Assembly (NCBI GenBank): GCA_965371855.1
Contig: CBDUZZ010000085.1
Coordinates: forward strand, 1-15,937
Direction: 5' to 3'
Length of the DNA stretch: 15,937 bases
Source: JAADEM01 sp965371855
GTDB lineage: Bacteria; Bacteroidota; Bacteroidia; Bacteroidales; Marinilabiliaceae
The notes beneath the pieces were generated by a model, which made no database searches, was not told where the DNA came from, and saw only the letters and a program-made list of their open reading frames with translations. Each line of letters opens with the position of its first letter. The stretch's first letter is position 1. This document shows positions 1 through 5,797 of the stretch, in pieces. Made by a program: the position numbers and the translations under genes.

Positions 1-267
1 GGTAATGCTGATTTTATCAATAGGGCTGTACGAAAACATTGGTATGTTGAAAATAAGCTTCATTGGGTGCTGGATGTTATTTTTAAAGAAGATTATTGCA
101 GGGTAAGGACTGGTAATGGTGCCGAAAACCTGAATATTATACGAAAAATTGCATTAAATACAATAAAAAGAGATAAGTCAGTAAAAACCAGCATTAAGAA
201 TAAAAGAAAAATGTGTGGCTGGGATGATAGTTTTGCATTAAATATTTTAAAAAATATGAAAGCCTAA
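1..267 (+). CDS. ISAs1-family transposase, C-terminal part (5' end outside window)
   Basis: The frame is open from the first base of the window, so the gene is cut by the window edge and about 88 C-terminal residues are visible. They contain the ISAs1-family signature RKHWYVENKLHWVLDV followed by FKEDYCRVRTGNGAENL and an RKIALN stretch. In this DDE-transposase family the Glu of the VEN/IEN motif is expected to be the last catalytic acid, and it is present here (about residue 17 of the fragment). The remainder ends in a basic tail and a TAA stop. The gene is the only clear plus-strand gene in the window and opposes the whole carbohydrate operon. Whether the transposase is intact cannot be judged, because its N-terminal two thirds lie outside the window. 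Confidence 0.88.
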   Translation, partial: GNADFINRAVRKHWYVENKLHWVLDVIFKEDYCRVRTGNGAENLNIIRKIALNTIKRDKSVKTSIKNKRKMCGWDDSFALNILKNMKA

Positions 268-317
268 CATTACATTACATTAATATAATAGCCCTTCATT
301 ATATCAGAGTAGCCCTG
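1..317 (+). mobile_element. ISAs1-family insertion sequence, right end
   Basis: The transposase tail is followed by 50 bases of AT-rich non-coding DNA with a short tandem repeat (three copies of CATTA at 268-282) and then AGCCCTG at 311-317. Read inward on the other strand this gives CAGGGCT, which fits the terminal sequence I recall for ISAs1-type elements, so I place the right end tentatively at 317. The left end and target duplication are not in the window. The 95 bases from 318 to about 411 hold nothing I recognise. They separate the IS end from the broken GH20 gene, so the IS end and the GH20 breakpoint do not coincide. Confidence 0.5.
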
Positions 318-399
318 ATAGTAGGTTGTCTATGCATCCACATTTGCAGAAAACCGATTGAAAATTGTCTCGAAAATCAAAAGGGAAATTAAATACCTT

Positions 400-711
400 T
401 CATGCGTTTGCCGTGCCCTCTTTTTCAATGTTCTTTGAATTATCAATTAAAATGGAAATAGAATTATCTGCCTTAGTTGTAGATTTTTCAATTGCAAAAT
501 CCCAACCTGTTGCGGGCGAAAGTGATTCTTCCAAATAATTCGCCATCGCTTCCAATTCACCCGAATAAAGAATTTTTACATCGTGAGTTAATTGAAATAC
601 CTCTCCGTTGGTTTTGTATTCCTTTGGTTTCGGAATAATATCCTGCGCCTGCAACGAAACTAAACTGCTGATTATCGGCAAACACAGAATTAAAAATGTT
701 GTTCTTTTCAT
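400..711 (-). pseudogene. Truncated GH20 beta-N-acetylhexosaminidase (signal peptide and N-terminal domain only)
   Basis: The predicted product has about 103 residues and begins with a clear signal peptide (MKRTTFLILCLPIIS, ending near LQAQ). It continues into the N-terminal domain typical of family GH20: IIPKPKEYKTNGEVFQL, then ILYSGELEAMANYLEESL and a SISILID strand. Full GH20 enzymes run to roughly 500-770 residues, and the catalytic TIM barrel with its Asp-Glu pair is absent. Similarity ends abruptly after NIEKEG, near position 412, and the frame stops five codons later. I chose the ATG at 711 rather than the upstream one at 765 because it begins the signal peptide. The gene is last in the operon, 74 bases after the GH116 stop. 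It was probably a periplasmic or surface hexosaminidase before a deletion or insertion removed its 3' part. Catalytic activity is not expected. Confidence 0.75.
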
Positions 712-785
712 TATGATTAATTTTTTAAAATATTTCGATATATTTTCATTTTTGTATTTTATCATAGGTATTATTAATACAGTTC

Positions 786-3350
786 TTAAATCTCAAACTG
801 GAGCGATTTCCCTTCTCCCAAATTAGTTTGAGTTTTTACTTTAAAAATACCTGTTCCTTTTAATTCAAAGCTTTCAATCATTAACTCACCGAATAAAACA
901 TTAAGTTTTATATTATACTTTAAATCTTTTTTTTGAATATCAACAGTTCCCCAGCTGTAGCCATTTGACCAAAACCATTTTCCCGGTTTAGCATTCATCT
1001 TCATGGTTTTATCGATTGCAGAATAGTGAAATCCTGTTATAGCCAAAACACTTGCCCACGATGCCATTGCACGCGCATAATGATGCCCGCATTCTGCCTC
1101 ATCAAAAGGGCTGCGTTTTGCACCGTTGTATCGTTCCCTAATATTTTCAATAACATTTAACCCTTCATTTTCCATCCCTTCGTAAATCATGCCAACTGCT
1201 GCCGTATATTCAAATCCGGTCATAACTTCCGAAAAATAAGGAAATGGAATTTTAGGTCTCCCGTTTGGCCAGCTTGCCATTAACAGAGCCGACTCGTTAC
1301 CCAAAGCGTACGAACGCATATTGTTAAAATGATTTGCCATACTTTCGCGACTATTATATTTCAGAATACTTTCGAGTGTAGTTTTTATGTGGTTTTTTGG
1401 TGCGAGATAACCAAGTCCGCAAATATGCGCCATATATTGTCCAACAAGTTGGTCAACCAAACATCCTTTTGCCAGTTGATATTTGGGCATATTTTGTGCT
1501 GAATAGTCTGTAATTATCTCTTTTGTTTTTGGGTCGAGAACCTGATGTTCGAAATATTCTCCATTAAACAAGTTTTCATCTGTCCACTTACTCCCGGATT
1601 TGTAAATGGAGGCACATTTTTCTGCAAAGGTTTTATCGTCCATTGCCAATGCCATTTTTTCGGCAGCTTTTAAAGCCCCTAAATACCAGAATTGCATTTG
1701 CGGGTTTGGCCCCGAATAATTTACATCCATTGTGTTGTGCTGACTACCCTCCATTACACCATCGGCATCTGCATCCCAACTTCCTGGTTCCCACGCAAAA
1801 GAGAGTGCGTTTTTTACATTCGCCCAACTTTTGTGAAGAAATTTAGTATTGCCCGATAATTGCCAGTCGCGGTACATTTTCATAATAGTTCCCATTTGAC
1901 CGTCGGCAGCTACACCGCCCGATTGTGTATTTATCAGTGGCAAACCGGCTCTGAACGCCATGCTTCCATTATCGCGGGTGGCAAAGTTAAACTCCACATC
2001 GCGCATTGTTATTGCCAAATCGCCAAACAAAAATGCAGTGGCTTGCTCGTAATTCCAAACGTGTGTACACGAACCGGCACACGAACCAAACGCATCCATA
2101 CAACCTTCCCATCCCATCATGTGGCCGCTTGGCAACCTAAAAACGGTTTGCGAGCGAAGTGTACTTAAATTAAACAGAGCAGCCTCTTTAACAACCTCAG
2201 GAAAATCTGTATCTAAAAAAGAGGTTACAAACTGAAGGGTTTTATCCTCCAACTCGTTAAGTTTCGGATATGTTTTTTCAATCACATCCCAGCCATTTTC
2301 ATATTGAGTAGTGTAGTAATTGCCAACCACTTCGTTTGACCAGCCTTTCCGGTTTGGGAAATGCCATGTCAAATAAAACTCAAACACCTTTTTACTATTT
2401 GCCGGAATATTTTGCTGAAGTGCCAGCGAAGCCATCGGGTCATCGTCAATCAATTTATCTTTTTCAACCAGATTTCCGTCATCGCTAAAATCGTCCCAGA
2501 AATCAAGGATTCCATTATTCCAGGCATTCGGAATTGAAGATGTTCGATAAGTAACTCCCTCTTTGTTTGGAGTGGTTAAAGCCATTGTACCCCACGCAGG
2601 GTCGTTTTTATCAACATCTCCCGCTTCAAAAAATATTCCTCTAAAATCGTCATTATAACGATAACTGTTTTTATTATTTTTAGCTCCCTCGAACTTTTTA
2701 TCACCTTTCGAGTCTATACGATATTTACTTCCATCTTTCCCAATAAAATTGCGAATTGAACCACAAACCGAAACGGTAATTGTTTTGTCTGTTTTATTTG
2801 AAACTTCGTAACGCAGAATTGCGATTGAAATTCCGCTGGCATCGGCATCGCCGGGAATAAGTGGATTAAATGCCTTGATTTTAACATCCACCGGAAGTTC
2901 AGTATCCGTAAGATTTACGATGCCAAAAGGATAGGCGGCATCGAAAGTTGCTTTTTCGAACCTTGGAATTCCATGATGATCGACCGGGCGACCTACCATG
3001 TGCTGATATTCAAAATCAAGCAGTGGTCCCATTAATCCTTTCGTAAATTTATTCACGCCATTATCAATATGAATAGCAAAAAATGGTGCATCGTTTCCGG
3101 GTGTTACCGTGCTAAAACCTTTTCCGGGGCGGTTCATTATTTCCCAGTCAACCAAACTGCCACGACCATTTATAGAAACAGTTCCTGTACCAATTCCGCC
3201 AATTGGCAAGGCAACTTTTGCAATATGATTTTGGTCGTAGTGTTTGATGATTGGCCAAGCATCTGAATAATTCAAAGGCTCGGTCCCTGGAGGAGCGGAA
3301 CAGCTAAAAAAAATTGTTATGACAATTAAAATTGCTAAATAGTTCTTCAT
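786..3350 (-). CDS. GH116-family glycoside hydrolase, lipoprotein (GBA2/DUF608-like)
   Basis: This 854-residue protein has an N-terminal GBA2-type beta domain opened by LPIGGIGTGTVSINGRG (about 48-64) and a C-terminal alpha/alpha-barrel of the DUF608/GH116 type (about 380-780). GH116 enzymes are retaining beta-glycosidases (glucosidase, xylosidase, N-acetylglucosaminidase or glucosylceramidase). By comparison with known members, Glu415 in GWEG is the candidate nucleophile and Asp542 in HNTMD the candidate acid/base. The motif HVWNYEQA (430-437) lies just after the nucleophile. The N-terminus MKNYLAILIVITIFFSC is a lipoprotein signal with the modified Cys at 17, so the enzyme is membrane-anchored, in the periplasm or at the surface. 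It starts 11 bases after the GH117-like gene and is a divergent paralogue of the GH116 gene at 5798-8383. Family assignment is secure; the substrate is unknown. Confidence 0.9.
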   Translation of the reverse strand: MKNYLAILIVITIFFSCSAPPGTEPLNYSDAWPIIKHYDQNHIAKVALPIGGIGTGTVSINGRGSLVDWEIMNRPGKGFSTVTPGNDAPFFAIHIDNGVNKFTKGLMGPLLDFEYQHMVGRPVDHHGIPRFEKATFDAAYPFGIVNLTDTELPVDVKIKAFNPLIPGDADASGISIAILRYEVSNKTDKTITVSVCGSIRNFIGKDGSKYRIDSKGDKKFEGAKNNKNSYRYNDDFRGIFFEAGDVDKNDPAWGTMALTTPNKEGVTYRTSSIPNAWNNGILDFWDDFSDDGNLVEKDKLIDDDPMASLALQQNIPANSKKVFEFYLTWHFPNRKGWSNEVVGNYYTTQYENGWDVIEKTYPKLNELEDKTLQFVTSFLDTDFPEVVKEAALFNLSTLRSQTVFRLPSGHMMGWEGCMDAFGSCAGSCTHVWNYEQATAFLFGDLAITMRDVEFNFATRDNGSMAFRAGLPLINTQSGGVAADGQMGTIMKMYRDWQLSGNTKFLHKSWANVKNALSFAWEPGSWDADADGVMEGSQHNTMDVNYSGPNPQMQFWYLGALKAAEKMALAMDDKTFAEKCASIYKSGSKWTDENLFNGEYFEHQVLDPKTKEIITDYSAQNMPKYQLAKGCLVDQLVGQYMAHICGLGYLAPKNHIKTTLESILKYNSRESMANHFNNMRSYALGNESALLMASWPNGRPKIPFPYFSEVMTGFEYTAAVGMIYEGMENEGLNVIENIRERYNGAKRSPFDEAECGHHYARAMASWASVLAITGFHYSAIDKTMKMNAKPGKWFWSNGYSWGTVDIQKKDLKYNIKLNVLFGELMIESFELKGTGIFKVKTQTNLGEGKSLQFEI

Positions 3351-3361
3351 TTATGGAATTT

Positions 3362-4387
3362 TTAGTACGTGTTTTTATCTATTAGTTCCCATCTAACTAA
3401 ATAACATTCGTTGCCATTATGTACCATTGAAATACCCCAGGAAAGTTCATTGTTTTCTTTTAGTCCCGACAAATCAGGGCGGTATGCCCCAGTTGCATTT
3501 GGACGTTTATTTCGAACAACATTTACAGCAACCGGATCAGATAAAAAATCAAGCCCATCGGGGGCAAACTCAAACGTGCAACTAATGGAGGACAAGCATG
3601 CAATACCGATATTTTGTTTCCAAAGGAAAACCTCATGGCTTTTATCCAGTATAGGGTTATTTTTATATTTCTTAAATGGTCCTTCAGGATTATCTGCAAA
3701 TGCTACACCCATTTGTGTATGGGCAGGGCCACTTTTCCCATCTTCATATTTTCTCCCCTTATAATAAAGCCAAAATTTATTGTCTTTTTTAAGCATCACA
3801 GCATCATCCACACGATAGCTGTCAAACAAATTATGGGCTTTACTTACTTCAATAATAGGATTTGTTTTGCACCTGACAAAAGGACCTTCGGGGCTATCAG
3901 ATTTTGCAACGCCAATAGCTGTATAATCATTAACTGAATTATTCTCGAAAATCCTATCAGGATTAGTAGGGGTTGGTTGTACACCAGTGTAGTATAAATA
4001 ATATGTATTTCCTTCTTTAAGGATATTTGGTGTAAAAACAGCTTGACTGTCCCAATTAACATTCGCACCAACACTAAGAACTTCCCCTAGTTCAGTCCAA
4101 GTCTTTCCTTCATCTTCTGAAACAGATGCCCAAATAGTACCCCAATATCCTGCTGCCTTACCAAAAACCTTGGTGTAATAAACATAGTATTTACCATTCA
4201 CTTTGATAACATCACTGTTATCTCGGCGAGTTACTCCCTTTTCATAACCAATCCCGAAAATGTTTTCGAACTTGAATTCCTTTGATTCAAAGTATGCTTT
4301 TACCTCTTCAGTTGATATTTCTTTAGCCCGATCACATCCCCAAAGGGATAATCCAGCAAAAATTGCCATTAATATTAATTTCTTCAT
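3362..4387 (-). CDS. GH117/GH43-like five-bladed beta-propeller glycosidase, lipoprotein
   Basis: Counted from the MKKL start, the product has 341 residues with a lipoprotein signal ending in LSLWGC (Cys18). Propeller-type motifs follow in order: GVTRRDNSDVIKVNGKYYVYY, NWDSQAVFTPNI, YRVDDAVM, a LYYKGRK strand, GPAHTQMGVAFADNPEGPF, and DKSHEVFLWKQ. The order RRD, then a D-D pair, then SHEV resembles GH117 (alpha-1,3-3,6-anhydro-L-galactosidase family), where two Asp and one His act in catalysis. Here the candidates are Asp56, Asp194/195 and His251. GH43 and related clans share the fold, so the subfamily is uncertain and agar or carrageenan should not be assumed as substrate. A second in-frame ATG lies two codons upstream at 4393, only three bases from the preceding stop. 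I prefer 4387 because MKK-type starts suit lipoprotein signals. Tight spacing to both neighbours puts it in the operon. Confidence 0.72.
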   Translation of the reverse strand: MKKLILMAIFAGLSLWGCDRAKEISTEEVKAYFESKEFKFENIFGIGYEKGVTRRDNSDVIKVNGKYYVYYTKVFGKAAGYWGTIWASVSEDEGKTWTELGEVLSVGANVNWDSQAVFTPNILKEGNTYYLYYTGVQPTPTNPDRIFENNSVNDYTAIGVAKSDSPEGPFVRCKTNPIIEVSKAHNLFDSYRVDDAVMLKKDNKFWLYYKGRKYEDGKSGPAHTQMGVAFADNPEGPFKKYKNNPILDKSHEVFLWKQNIGIACLSSISCTFEFAPDGLDFLSDPVAVNVVRNKRPNATGAYRPDLSGLKENNELSWGISMVHNGNECYLVRWELIDKNTY

Positions 4388-4396
4388 AATCATTTT

Positions 4397-4951
4397 TTAT
4401 TTTTTCATTCTCTCGCGCATTTTTGTCTCCTGCTCTCCATTCCAATAACCACAATCAAGCCTAAGAAATACAGAAGTATATGGAATGGTCAGGTCAGTTT
4501 TTAGTAGAAGAATATTAAAAGTTTTAGCAGCTTCGTCGATAGTAGAAATCAACTCTTCGTGCAACTCTTTGGTTACATTCTTCCCTTCAAGCAACTTATA
4601 CAGCTCCTTTTTATATACCTCAATTCCTTTCGCCTCTTTCTCAGGCACAAAATCAATCTCTTTATCAAGAAATACTTCTGGGTAAATATGCTGAGCATTT
4701 TCGACTGCTTCTAAAACTTCCTTTACAACCACCAATTGTTTTTCGCCAGTGGCAATGGTTTTAATGGCAGGTTTGCTTTGATAAGGATAGGCTGCATCAA
4801 CTACCAAAATCCAGTTCCGATGGCCATGAAGTTGCAACTGGTTTTTAAGTTCTTGCCGCCAATCTTCTTTATTATCCTGCCCATTTACAAAAATGGTAGC
4901 TGTAATAATTGTTAGAAGTATTAAAAAGCTCTTTTTTAGATTCTTGTTCAT
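4397..4951 (-). CDS. Secreted RbsD/FucU-like protein (putative sugar mutarotase/pyranase)
   Basis: The 184-residue product opens with a signal peptide (about 1-24, ending FVNGQ). The mature part shows two motifs of the RbsD/FucU fold. Near the N-terminus, HGHRNWILVVDAAYP (42-56) matches the GH-x-x-I-x-x-x-DA-x-x-P pattern carrying the catalytic His and the conserved Asp. At the C-terminus, PYTSVFLRLDCGYW (157-170) matches the PYANVIL-x-x-G strand. Known RbsD and FucU are cytoplasmic, about 130-150 residues, and interconvert pyranose/furanose forms or anomers of ribose or fucose. This one is longer, with a charged middle segment (about 95-140), and is exported. It lies 23 bases after the SGNH gene and directly precedes the GH117-like gene, so a role in handling sugars released in the periplasm is plausible. 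Fold assignment is moderate and function is inferred; otherwise it is a conserved hypothetical secreted protein. Confidence 0.55.
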   Translation of the reverse strand: MNKNLKKSFLILLTIITATIFVNGQDNKEDWRQELKNQLQLHGHRNWILVVDAAYPYQSKPAIKTIATGEKQLVVVKEVLEAVENAQHIYPEVFLDKEIDFVPEKEAKGIEVYKKELYKLLEGKNVTKELHEELISTIDEAAKTFNILLLKTDLTIPYTSVFLRLDCGYWNGEQETKMRERMKK

Positions 4952-4974
4952 AGCAAAGTATTTTTTTTACGTTT

Positions 4975-5757
4975 TTATTTTTCACCTAATAATTTTATCA
5001 AAGTTGGTTCTATGGCTTCAGCCCAAGCTTCATAGCCTGGTGTTTGCAGATGGACAAAATCAGGCCTCATTAAGGTTGTATTTGCCGATCCATATTTATT
5101 TAGGAAAATAGTACCAATATCCAGAAAGAATATCGTTTCGTTATTCTGTAGTTTTTTAATCTTTTTATTAATTTTCATTACTTTCTTACGTAATGGATCC
5201 TCTTTTTTTTCTCCCCTTGGAAAAACTCCTAGAAGAAGAACTTTCGAATTAGGCATCTTAAAATGCAGTTTTTCTAAAATAGCTTCAATTCCGCAGGCTA
5301 TCTCTTTTGCTGAATTATCCTTTATATTATTTGTGCCAGCCATAAGCACAATAACCTTTGGATGGATATTATCGAAATTACCGTTTTCAATACGCCAAAG
5401 GATATGTTGAGTCCGATCGCCACTGATCCCAAAATTTGCCGCTTTCCTGGTTGCATAATATTTCTCCCAAATTGATTTTGCGGGTTTCCAAACATTACGG
5501 CCTTCCCCACCCCAACTTTGGGTAATGGAATTTCCAAGGAAAACCAAATCTACCTGGTTATTTTCACCTATCCGGTTAATATCCTGATGTTGACTAAGCC
5601 AGGTGCTCCCCTTACTCCATCCTGCAGCTTCTGCTTTGTTTAATTCGCTGGGTGCAGGAATTACAGTAATAATTTCCCGGGAGTTTTTTGATTTTGTTTG
5701 AGCATTCACCGAAAATATGAGAATTGTTATAACCAGGAACAGAACTGTTTTTTTCAT
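4975..5757 (-). CDS. Secreted SGNH/GDSL-type hydrolase (PAF-acetylhydrolase-like esterase)
   Basis: The protein has 260 residues with an N-terminal signal peptide (MKKTVLFLVITILIFSVNA, cleavage near 19-20). All four SGNH blocks are present: FLGNSIT with nucleophile Ser77, FGISGDRT with oxyanion Gly113, AGTNN with Asn143, and RPDFVH with Asp233 and His236. The GDRTQHILWRIENG context is typical of the branch related to the alpha subunits of platelet-activating-factor acetylhydrolase Ib. In Bacteroidota glycan loci such proteins usually remove acetyl or other acyl groups from glycans, which would prepare the substrate for the GH116 and GH117-like enzymes. The gene starts 40 bases after the GH116 stop at 5798 and is followed by the RbsD-like gene. 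Family assignment is secure; the acyl substrate is not known. Confidence 0.88.
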   Translation of the reverse strand: MKKTVLFLVITILIFSVNAQTKSKNSREIITVIPAPSELNKAEAAGWSKGSTWLSQHQDINRIGENNQVDLVFLGNSITQSWGGEGRNVWKPAKSIWEKYYATRKAANFGISGDRTQHILWRIENGNFDNIHPKVIVLMAGTNNIKDNSAKEIACGIEAILEKLHFKMPNSKVLLLGVFPRGEKKEDPLRKKVMKINKKIKKLQNNETIFFLDIGTIFLNKYGSANTTLMRPDFVHLQTPGYEAWAEAIEPTLIKLLGEK

Positions 5758-5797
5758 ACTAACCTATTTTTTTTGAAATCTCTGTGAGATAATACCA

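Noticed and set aside
712..765. Upstream ATG at 765 as the start of the GH20 fragment
   Set aside because: The extra 18 residues are rich in Lys and Asn and precede a well-formed signal peptide beginning at the ATG at 711.
768..780. GTATTATTAATAC palindrome between the GH116 stop and the GH20 fragment
   Set aside because: It is short and made almost entirely of A and T, with a one-base centre, and is expected by chance in this composition.
1643..2168. Plus-strand reading frames antisense to the GH116 gene
   Set aside because: They overlap the conserved catalytic region of a clear GH116 protein and their products show no known motifs, so they are shadows of the coding frame.
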